This document shows positions 43,687-50,967 of a stretch of DNA of 64,000 nt, piece by piece. Position numbers and translations under genes: made by a program. The notes beneath the pieces were generated by a model. The model had not been told where the DNA came from. It saw nothing but the letters and a program-made list of their open reading frames with translations, and searched no databases. This stretch comes from Rivularia sp034931125 (GTDB lineage: Bacteria; Cyanobacteriota; Cyanobacteriia; Cyanobacteriales; Nostocaceae), in contig NZ_JAYGHM010000002.1 of NCBI RefSeq assembly GCF_034931125.1, forward strand, positions 62,001 through 126,000, in the 5' to 3' direction. Within the stretch, counting starts at the first letter, position 1; every line of letters begins with the position of its first letter.

Positions 43687-45273
43687 ATGAAATCCTTAGA
43701 GCGTTTATCTTGTACCGTATTGACAACCTGGTGTTTATTAGGACTAACAGGAGCATCTGTTCCCCCGACGAAATCTGATGTCGATCTGAAAATTGGGATT
43801 GTGCAGCGATTTGCGTCAGACCCCAATGATGAGTTGATATTAGAGCCGACCAAAGGTGATAAATTAAAGTTGACTTTTACAGATAATAAAAAGCTGCAAA
43901 CAATAGTAACTGCAAATCCTGTAAAGATCCAAACGGCAATACAGCCACTGACACAGCCAGTTCTTGATGAGCATTTGATTTTAGGAACCTTCCGCACCTT
44001 TGAGACTGCCGAAAACAGTGCCGAAATGTGGCGAAAACAAGGTATAGAAGTAGAAATTGCTCAACCGGAACGCTGGCAGGTGTGGGCGAAAAGAGAAGTT
44101 TATAATACACCTTTATTGCGACGCTTGTTATTAAAAAGTGTCAAAGCTTCTGGTAAAAAAACAGCATATGTTGATAGTAAAGTTTTGCGTCGGGTACCTC
44201 AAGCAAGTTGGGTAATAAATGGGTACCGCTACAATCGTAACTATCTGCAAATTACTAGTGATAAAAGCTTAGTTGAAGTAAGTATAAATGGAAAAGCCAA
44301 AAAGAAATATCTTTATGCCGGGAAGCTGCAACTACAGCCCAATGCTTACGGTACCTATACTTTAGTTAATCAAGTACCCTTAGAAACCTACCTGCGCGGA
44401 GTGGTACCTTATGAAATTGGTGCAAATGCTCCGGAAGCTGCAATGGAAGCCCAGGCAATTATTGCGCGTACTTATGTTTTGCGTAATTTACGCAGATTTG
44501 AAGTAGATAAGTATCAATTATGCGCCGATACTCACTGCCAAGTTTATTACGGACTCAAGGGAGCCACCGAGAAAACAGATCAGGCGATCGCCACAACTAA
44601 AGGGACAGTACTAACTTATAAAAACCAGTTAGTAGACGCGCTTTATTCTTCGACAACTGGGGGTGTAACCGCAGCTTTCAGCAGCGTATGGGATGGAGCA
44701 AACCGTCCTTACTTAAAACCTGTAGTAGATACACCGCAGAATTTTTGGAATTTATCGCAGCAAAGTTTGGCTTCGGAAAAAAACTTTCGTTTGTTTATGA
44801 GTTTGAATAAAGGATTTAATGAAAGTGGGCAACAATGGTTCAGATGGCGTAAAGAAAGTAGTTTAGAAGATATTACCAAGGGATTACAGAAATTTTTAAA
44901 GGTTAAAAATAGTCCCTTTGCGAAATTTCAAACCGTTAAGGATATTGAAGTAGTCGAACGCAGTTCAGGGGGAAGAATCCTCAAGCTAGCGGTCAAAACC
45001 GATATCGGCACCTTTAACTTATACAAAGATGAAGTTCGCAGCGCCTTTTTTGCACCTAGAAGCACATTATTTTACCTACAGCCAATTAACAAAGGAAAAC
45101 CCGGAATTTGGGGATACGCTTTCGTCGGGGGTGGATTGGGACATGGAGTCGGTTTGAGTCAAATTGGCGCTCAAAATCTAGCTAGTCTAGGCTGGAAAAG
45201 CCAACAAATCCTCAAGTTTTACTATCCCGGTACTCAAGTTCAGATGCTTAGTGATGGTGTGAAGATTGAATAA
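43687..45273 (+). CDS. SpoIID/LytB domain protein
   Basis: An approximately 528-residue exported protein; ATG at 43687 (MKSLERLSCTV) is preferred to the TTG at 43675. A signal peptide (about residues 1-25) precedes a region with SPOR-like pattern (EHLILGTFRTFETAENSAEMWRKQGIEVEIA, about 95-125), then a SpoIID domain (about 180-500) with LETYLRGVVPYEIGANAPEAAMEAQAIIARTYVL (shown in part), CADTHCQVYYG and GHGVGLSQIGAQNLA. SpoIID is a lytic transglycosylase that cleaves denuded glycan in sporulating bacteria. In a cyanobacterium it probably acts in cell-wall remodelling. Catalytic Glu candidate is in PYEIGANAPEAA. Confidence 0.9.
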   Translation: MKSLERLSCTVLTTWCLLGLTGASVPPTKSDVDLKIGIVQRFASDPNDELILEPTKGDKLKLTFTDNKKLQTIVTANPVKIQTAIQPLTQPVLDEHLILGTFRTFETAENSAEMWRKQGIEVEIAQPERWQVWAKREVYNTPLLRRLLLKSVKASGKKTAYVDSKVLRRVPQASWVINGYRYNRNYLQITSDKSLVEVSINGKAKKKYLYAGKLQLQPNAYGTYTLVNQVPLETYLRGVVPYEIGANAPEAAMEAQAIIARTYVLRNLRRFEVDKYQLCADTHCQVYYGLKGATEKTDQAIATTKGTVLTYKNQLVDALYSSTTGGVTAAFSSVWDGANRPYLKPVVDTPQNFWNLSQQSLASEKNFRLFMSLNKGFNESGQQWFRWRKESSLEDITKGLQKFLKVKNSPFAKFQTVKDIEVVERSSGGRILKLAVKTDIGTFNLYKDEVRSAFFAPRSTLFYLQPINKGKPGIWGYAFVGGGLGHGVGLSQIGAQNLASLGWKSQQILKFYYPGTQVQMLSDGVKIE

Positions 45274-45344
45274 AGAGATGGGGAGGTGGGGAGGTGGGGG
45301 GAATCAATTAATTACTCGCTACTCCTAACTTTTAGATCCTCATA

Positions 45345-45400
45345 CAAAAAAGCAGCTACTGCAAAGGGATAATAAATTCCCCATACGGTGCTGCTTCTTA
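45345..45400 (-). terminator. putative terminator of petF
   Basis: AGCAGC (45351-45356) and GCTGCT (45390-45395) pair, with an inner GGGGA/TCCC-type pairing, and the minus-strand 3' side runs into TTTTTTG. It lies about 40 bases past the petF stop. Confidence 0.65.
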
Positions 45401-45438
45401 AGAAGTGATTGGCTACAAAAACAATTCTTAGATTGCTT

Positions 45439-45738
45439 TTAGTAGAGTTCTTCTTCTTTATGAGTTTCGATGGTGCAGTCGGATGTGGGGTAAGCGACGC
45501 AAGTCAATACATATCCCGCTTCCATTTGGTCATCATCTAAGAAAGATTGGTCGGATTGGTCAACGGAACCCGCTGTAATCTTACCAGCGCAGGTGGAGCA
45601 AGCTCCAGCACGACAAGAATAAGGTAGGTCTAAACCAGCTTCTTCAGCTGCGTCTAAAATATAAGTATCGTCATCACAGTCGATAGTTTGGTTTAAACCT
45701 TCGGCTTCGCTGACTAGTGTCACTTTGAATGTTGCCAT
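45439..45738 (-). CDS. petF: plant-type [2Fe-2S] ferredoxin
   Basis: A 99-residue ferredoxin that accepts electrons from photosystem I and passes them to FNR, nitrate reductase and other partners. Cluster ligands are Cys42, Cys47 and Cys50 (in YSCRAGACSTCAG) and Cys80 (LTCVAYP). The acidic C-terminus (ETHKEEELY) and normal length match cyanobacterial PetF. A strong promoter is expected but cannot be placed reliably. The gene is monocistronic with a hairpin terminator. Confidence 0.96.
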   Translation of the reverse strand: MATFKVTLVSEAEGLNQTIDCDDDTYILDAAEEAGLDLPYSCRAGACSTCAGKITAGSVDQSDQSFLDDDQMEAGYVLTCVAYPTSDCTIETHKEEELY

Positions 45739-46114
45739 TTTGTAATCCTCTCTTTTGCAAACGGCAGTATAAGTATCCTAAAACAAACCATGCGGCTAAT
45801 CTTTGCGGGATAGCCGTTTTTTTTATTTGCTTCAATTCTGATACTACGAGAAAAATTAGACTTTGTTACCAGATTTTTGTCTCGATTAGTAATGAGATAA
45901 GTACAGTCCATATAGATAAGTTTAAGTTATCTATTTTGGCTGCTTTTGGCGAGACTATTTAAAAAATTTATAGACACTAAAAAAAAATCCGATTTTGTAA
46001 ATAGCTTATCAAGATGATTGTTAAAGATTATGGTATATATAAATAATTTGCCAAAAGCCACTGAGAATAATGTATAATCCGTTGGCGGTTTGACGGTAAA
46101 GGAAATTAATAAAA
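45739..46114. other. divergent intergenic region
   Basis: About 375 bases between the divergent petF and bvdR genes. Contains a short CGG...CCG-rich stretch and AT-rich sequence; no ORF or clear repeat. Confidence 0.4.
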
Positions 46115-47071
46115 GTGCGGGTAGGGTTATTTGGTACTGGCTATGCGGCAAAGTTAAGAGCGCAAGCATTGTTGAAGGATCGAAGAACTGATTTAACAAT
46201 GGTTGTGGGCAATGTTCCGAGTCAAACAGAAGCTTTTGCTAGAGATTTTCAGTGTTCATCTGTAAGTTCGCAGCAACTGATAGAACAAGAAGATATTGAT
46301 TTAGTCATAATTAGCAACGTTAATTCAGAACACGGTGCGATCGCTCGTGCAGCATTGAAAGCTAATAAACACGTTGTTGTGGAATATCCCCTCTGTTTGG
46401 ATTTAGCAGAAGCATCGGACTTGATTAATTTAGCAAAGTCCCAAAATAAACTTCTTCATGTCGAGCATATTGAACTTTTAGGTGGTTTGCACAACTGTTT
46501 AAAACAGCATTTGGATAAAGTCGGTGAAGTGTTCTACGTGCGCTATAGCACAATTAAGCCCGAAAAGCCAGCCCCTCGCAAATGGACTCACCACAATCAG
46601 CAATTTGGCTTCCCGTTGATGGGTGCGCTTTCAAGAGTGCATCGATTGACAAATTTATTTGGTGAAGTCGCAGCAGTTACCTGTCATAGTCGATTTTGGA
46701 AAATGGAAGCGGAATTTTATCAAGCTTGTTTTTGTACTGCTCAACTCAACTTTACGAGCGGGCTTTTAGCTGAAGTTGTGTACGCTAAAGGTGAAACCAT
46801 GTGGGAAGCAGAACGAAAGTTCGAGGTACATGGTGAAAATGGCGGATTGATTTTTAATTCTCAAGAAGGAGTTTTTATAGATGCAGAGAAATCAACCCCA
46901 ATAGAAGTTGGTAGTCGTCGTGGTTTATTTGTTCAAGATACCGCTATGGTTTTAGATTATCTTTTTGATGGAATTCCCTTGTATGTAACTCCAGAAGAAA
47001 GTTTGTATGCTCTCAAAGTCGCTGATGCTGCAAGACGTTCTGCTCAATTGGGAATTGCGATCGCGCTTTAA
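46115..47071 (+). CDS. bvdR: biliverdin reductase, BvdR type
   Basis: BvdR reduces biliverdin IXalpha to bilirubin with NAD(P)H. The 318-residue Gfo/Idh/MocA-fold protein has the N-terminal nucleotide motif VGLFGTGYAAKLRA and is very similar, as I recall it, to Synechocystis BvdR: HVVVEYPL, LLHVEHIELLGG, GEVFYVRYSTI, PAPRKWTHHNQQFGFPL and VGSRRGLFVQDTA. The start is GTG at 46115. The C-terminus (IAIAL) is encoded by a HIP1-containing stretch. It is not linked to a heme oxygenase gene here. The physiological role in cyanobacteria, including phycobilisome formation, is still debated. Confidence 0.92.
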   Translation: MRVGLFGTGYAAKLRAQALLKDRRTDLTMVVGNVPSQTEAFARDFQCSSVSSQQLIEQEDIDLVIISNVNSEHGAIARAALKANKHVVVEYPLCLDLAEASDLINLAKSQNKLLHVEHIELLGGLHNCLKQHLDKVGEVFYVRYSTIKPEKPAPRKWTHHNQQFGFPLMGALSRVHRLTNLFGEVAAVTCHSRFWKMEAEFYQACFCTAQLNFTSGLLAEVVYAKGETMWEAERKFEVHGENGGLIFNSQEGVFIDAEKSTPIEVGSRRGLFVQDTAMVLDYLFDGIPLYVTPEESLYALKVADAARRSAQLGIAIAL

Positions 47072-47227
47072 TAAAAGTTAGAAGTTAGAAGTTAGAAGTG
47101 ATAAGTTTAAAATTATATTAAGCATTTATCTTCATTGCCGCTTCATGAAAATCTTACATAATACTACTAAGTGAATTTATTTGCTTATTGTGTTAGATAA
47201 AAGACAAGTGTATGTGAGGAACGCGGT

Positions 47228-49114
47228 ATGAAATCATTGGTAAGAGTAGGAGCTTTAGCAACATTAAATTTATTCTGCTGTTCGAGTTTCGCTCAAGCGG
47301 TAGTTGCTAATAATATAAAAATACAGTCTAATATTTCTCAGAATAATGTATTTGATCGTGCATTGGATCAAAAGGTAGCGCTTGATGGCTTCAAAAATAG
47401 ATTGCAATCCACGACAACAAATACTCAATTTGCGAATTTTCTACCGAGTAATACACCATTGGTAGCGATGGTTGATACGTCTTCAGCAACTTGGAAGAAA
47501 GCCGGAAATTTTCAGTTATTTCAAACAGTTTGGAATGGAATATCTTTTTTAATTCCATCGCAATTAAAAGATGGATATGCAACAGATATTGAACCTTGGT
47601 TAGGAGAACAAGTTGCTTTTGCTTTTCTACCAAGTGATGGTTCTTCTAAAGTGACTATTGAATCCAATTTTGTAACTTTAGCCCCCGTAAAAGACGAGCA
47701 GAGTTTGCAGCCATTTTTGAGCAAATTGAAAGCGAATGGAAGCTTTACCCAGCGTGAGTATAAAGGGATTACCATTTTAGAAACAAAAACCGATACTGCA
47801 AAACCTGGTTTACCGGAAACAGAAAATAATTCAATACCCCCGGTTCCTAAGTCTCCTTTAAATAAAGCTGTTAAACCAACTAAACCAACTAAACTAAATA
47901 AGATCAAAAATAAAAAGCCAAATAGTTTAGTTATAGGTATTTTACCGGGACATCTTGCAGTCGGTGCTTCTACAAAAGCGATTGAAAGGTTAATTAATAA
48001 CAACCAGCAAAAAGCTGCAACTTTAGCTCAAAATGCTCAATTTCAGCAGACAATTAGACAACCTCAAACAGATAAACCACTGTTTGCAATGTATCAAGAT
48101 CCTGCTGGCTATATTGCTTTTATCAAAGAGTTAGTTAAAGACCCCAGTTTGGGTTTACCTAACTTTGATTTAGATAGTATTCTTTCACCAGAACAATTTA
48201 AACAATATCAAAGTATCGGTTCCTTTGTGACACTTCAAGAAGAAGGAGTGCGTTTTCAAGTTAACACTTATCCTTCACCTAAATTTGCTCGAAATAGTCT
48301 AACTCCTAACATTCAAACACAAACAATGTTATCTCGAATGCCAGCAGCGACATACTCTGCTGTAAATGGAGAAAATCTTAATCAAAGATGGCAAACTATA
48401 GCCACAATTCTCAGTTCGCAAAAAGAATTAGAAAACGGCTTAAAAATGTTTCGTGGATTTATTAGTAGTAAAACTGGATTAGATTTTGATCGCGATATTA
48501 TCAACTGGATGGATGGTGAGTTTGCTTTGTTTATGTTTCCCACCAAAGGTGGATTTTTCAAAATGCTAAATCCTAATGCAAATATGGGAATTGGGTTAGC
48601 AGTTGAAACAAGCGATCGCACCGCAGCCGAAACAACTCTTAACAAGTTAGGAACCTTGATTACATCTGTATCCAAAGGAGAAGTTAAAATTATCCAAAAA
48701 AGTATTAAAAATCAACCAGTTACAAGTTGGGATATTAAAGGAGATTCCAAACAAAGCTTACTTGCTTACAGTTGGGTAGACGATAAAACTTTAATTGTGA
48801 CCACCGGATATGGAGCGATCGCAGATTTGGTTCCTCAACCTTATATTGCGTTACCTTCAACTTACAACTTTAAGAAAGCAACTAATTCTCTTCCTAGTCC
48901 CAATGCAGGCTATTTCTACATGAATGTGGGTTCTTTGCTGTCATGGATTTACGGTTTTGTCCCGTCGCAATATAGCAATAATGAATATTTTAATATGTTT
49001 AAACAAGCTGTAGGTTCAGTTTATAGTGTGAGCGCAACAACTTCTTCTAATGTTGAACGAGAACAAATGGATTTGTTATTTGTTTTAGCACCCGTGAGAA
49101 ATAAGATAAAGTAA
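47228..49114 (+). CDS. DUF3352 domain exported protein
   Basis: A 628-residue exported protein with a signal peptide (MKSLVRVGALATLNLFCCSSFAQAV, cleavage probably at about residue 26). The rest alternates hydrophobic and polar segments with several approximate repeats of a strand-helix pattern, typical of DUF3352 proteins found widely in cyanobacteria. A low-complexity Pro/Lys/Thr-rich linker (about 200-232) separates two halves. No enzymatic motif is apparent. Function unknown; likely periplasmic. Monocistronic. Confidence 0.83.
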   Translation: MKSLVRVGALATLNLFCCSSFAQAVVANNIKIQSNISQNNVFDRALDQKVALDGFKNRLQSTTTNTQFANFLPSNTPLVAMVDTSSATWKKAGNFQLFQTVWNGISFLIPSQLKDGYATDIEPWLGEQVAFAFLPSDGSSKVTIESNFVTLAPVKDEQSLQPFLSKLKANGSFTQREYKGITILETKTDTAKPGLPETENNSIPPVPKSPLNKAVKPTKPTKLNKIKNKKPNSLVIGILPGHLAVGASTKAIERLINNNQQKAATLAQNAQFQQTIRQPQTDKPLFAMYQDPAGYIAFIKELVKDPSLGLPNFDLDSILSPEQFKQYQSIGSFVTLQEEGVRFQVNTYPSPKFARNSLTPNIQTQTMLSRMPAATYSAVNGENLNQRWQTIATILSSQKELENGLKMFRGFISSKTGLDFDRDIINWMDGEFALFMFPTKGGFFKMLNPNANMGIGLAVETSDRTAAETTLNKLGTLITSVSKGEVKIIQKSIKNQPVTSWDIKGDSKQSLLAYSWVDDKTLIVTTGYGAIADLVPQPYIALPSTYNFKKATNSLPSPNAGYFYMNVGSLLSWIYGFVPSQYSNNEYFNMFKQAVGSVYSVSATTSSNVEREQMDLLFVLAPVRNKIK

Positions 49115-49125
49115 GTGTTTTTTAT

Positions 49126-49335
49126 TTATTCGTAAGCTTCTGAACGATGAACAATAGTAATAACAATTACTTGTTTATTTTCATCGTTAATTTGCTGACG
49201 AATTTCAATAGTTGATAAAGTTACTTTTCCAGGCAATAAAGGGTGAGACCAATTTGTACGACTACCTTTTCTAGAATGACTAGTAAATCCTGCTTTCAGT
49301 AACAAACTTTTTAATTATCGAATTTTTTTAGGCAT
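49126..49335 (-). pseudogene. HicA-like toxin fragment fused to a RelE-like tail, with a nonsense codon
   Basis: In one frame the minus strand reads MPKKIR, stop, LKSLLLKAGFTSHSRKG, SRTNWSHPLLPGKVTLS, then TIEIRQQINDENKQ and VIVITIVHRSEAYE. The first part is typical of HicA mRNA-interferase toxins (including the G-F-T and S-H-x-x-W-x-H-P residues). The second part resembles the C-terminal strands of RelE/ParE toxins (DDEN..V.I..I.HR.E.Y). The stop at codon 7 (TAA, one base from GAA) makes it inactive. No HicB antitoxin follows. Confidence 0.65.
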
Positions 49336-49420
49336 ATCATCAGTGACCAGTTTTATATTTATAATTATTTATAATTATAAATAATTCCTAACTCTTCACT
49401 CCTCACTCCCAACTCTATAA

Positions 49421-49731
49421 CTAATCGCTATGGGGAAATTTCCGTACCTGGTATTCGGATGACTCTACCATTTCGTAACTAAATCCCAAATCTTGATCAA
49501 ACCTTTCGGTAATCGCGTCTACCTCTTCACTTAAAATCGATTTCCATTGTTCCCGTGTTTCCCAACGAATCACCATGACGAGTTCTGTCGGATCGTTGGG
49601 GTTGATCCATAATTCTTTACCGATAAATCCCGGATAATTAGCTAGCGCTGCTGTCCAGATTTCAGCGTCTCTTTGGATGTATTTTCTCGCTGTTCGGGCG
49701 CTATTCTAAACTTAAGTAACTCAATTACCAC
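49421..49731 (-). pseudogene. TIGR03792-type (ABM-like) protein gene with a frameshift
   Basis: From a GTG at 49731 the minus strand encodes VVIELLKFRIAPEQRE, then the frame breaks at the A-run corresponding to TTTT at 49682-49685. In the shifted frame it continues YIQRDAEIWTAALANYPGF, GKELWINPNDPTELVMVIRW and on to EYQVRKFPHSD. One missing base restores the complete reading frame. The protein would be about 103 residues, similar to the antibiotic-biosynthesis-monooxygenase fold family. The frameshift could be genuine or a sequencing error in a homopolymer. Confidence 0.65.
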
Positions 49732-49863
49732 CTGCGTTCATTCCCCGTGTTACTTTACCACAATAGAATTAGCATATTTGCTAGCATTTTAATTCCAGGA
49801 TAGCTCGATTGGTTACAACACGAACCAGGAAATTAATAAAGGAAGAATTATTAGGAGCGCGGT

Positions 49864-50187
49864 ATGGATAACAACAATTGGATGCAAGAATTATTAATGC
49901 TTGGTATTGGTACAACTTCCGTAATGGCAGATAAACTTAAGCAAGCAAGCGAGCAACTGGTTAAGGACGGTAAACTCGACCCAGAGCAAGCAAAAGCTGT
50001 TATGGATGATGTGGTAGAAGGATTAAAGTCCGAGCAGGGTAACTGGGACAAAAATATGCAGCGACAAATGAAGAATATGCTGCAAGATTTAGGAGTTGCT
50101 CGTCAGTCGGAAGTGGACGAATTACGCGGTAGAATCGACCGCTTGGAGCGTCAAGTGCGCGATTTGGAAAACAAATTGTGGCGGTGA
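49864..50187 (+). CDS. phasin-like coiled-coil protein
   Basis: A 107-residue acidic-basic helical protein. The N-terminal half (MQELLMLGIGTTSVMADKLKQ) is amphipathic and the C-terminal half is a heptad-patterned coiled coil (EVDELRGRIDRLERQVRDLENKL). This resembles PhaF/PhaI-type phasins or phasin-like regulators, as found annotated in many cyanobacteria. A role on polyhydroxyalkanoate granules is not supported by any neighbour; general membrane or DNA association is also possible. Confidence 0.75.
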   Translation: MDNNNWMQELLMLGIGTTSVMADKLKQASEQLVKDGKLDPEQAKAVMDDVVEGLKSEQGNWDKNMQRQMKNMLQDLGVARQSEVDELRGRIDRLERQVRDLENKLWR

Positions 50188-50328
50188 AGGAAAGTTAGGA
50201 GTTAGGAATTGTAAGTATAAAACTGGTCATTGATAATTGTTCATTGATCGCTGTTCTGATTTACACTAAGTTTTGTTCTACTGGTAATCCTATTTTTAGA
50301 ACATTAAACAATAGGGAGGATACCTAAA

Positions 50329-50853
50329 TTGAAAGCAATTTTGAAGCGTGTTTGTTTCTTGTTGCTCTGTGTTGTATTTTTGGGATGCGCTCAAGTTTCT
50401 ACTGAACCACCCCAAACTAATGCTTCACAAAACACTATTCAAGAATCACCAGCTTCTACTACAGTAGCTGACAGTACCACTACAAAAGCGAGCGATAAGA
50501 ATATGTCTGACGGAATTGTGACTACTCCTTCGGGATTAAAGTATGAAGTTATCAAGGAGGGGACTGGTGCAACTCCTAAATCTGGACAAACTGTATCCGT
50601 TCACTATACGGGTACTTTAGAAGATGGCACCAAGTTTGATAGTTCAAGAGATCGCAATGAACCTTTCAAATTTCAAATCGGTCAAGGACAGGTCATCAAG
50701 GGTTGGGATGAAGGACTCAGCACGATGAAAGTTGGCGATCGCCGTAAGCTAATCATCCCCCCTGAGTTGGGTTACGGTTCTCGCGGTGCTGGTGGTGTAA
50801 TTCCCCCCAATGCAACTCTAAACTTTGATGTGGAATTATTAGGAGTTAGTTAA
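50329..50853 (+). CDS. FKBP-type peptidyl-prolyl isomerase lipoprotein
   Basis: A 174-residue exported PPIase. The start is TTG at 50329, supported by GGGAGGA eight bases upstream. The signal peptide ends in the lipobox FLGC with Cys20. A Thr/Ser-rich linker (about 21-62) leads to an FKBP domain (about 65-173) with the conserved active-site strand VSVHYTGTLEDGTKFDSS, RNEPFKFQIGQGQVIKGWDEGL and YGSRGAGGVIPPNATLNFDVELLG. The enzyme should catalyse proline isomerisation in the periplasm or lumen. Confidence 0.93.
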   Translation: MKAILKRVCFLLLCVVFLGCAQVSTEPPQTNASQNTIQESPASTTVADSTTTKASDKNMSDGIVTTPSGLKYEVIKEGTGATPKSGQTVSVHYTGTLEDGTKFDSSRDRNEPFKFQIGQGQVIKGWDEGLSTMKVGDRRKLIIPPELGYGSRGAGGVIPPNATLNFDVELLGVS

Positions 50854-50898
50854 GAGTTAGGAGTTTTGATTTCAAATTCCTGCTTTACCTCACCCCAA

Positions 50899-50921
50899 CC
50901 CTCTCCTTAGTAAGGAGAGGG
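50899..50921. repeat. dispersed palindrome, CCCTCTCCTTA/TAAGGAGAGGG
   Basis: Arms of 11 bases (50899-50909 and 50911-50921) separated by one base, followed by a GAGCAGGAGGTAGGTGAGG segment and TTTTA. It lies between the convergent FKBP and dnaB genes and could act as a terminator for both. Confidence 0.85.
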
Positions 50922-50967
50922 AGCAGGAGGTAGGTGAGGTTTTATACTGATTCTCTCTGCTCATTTA

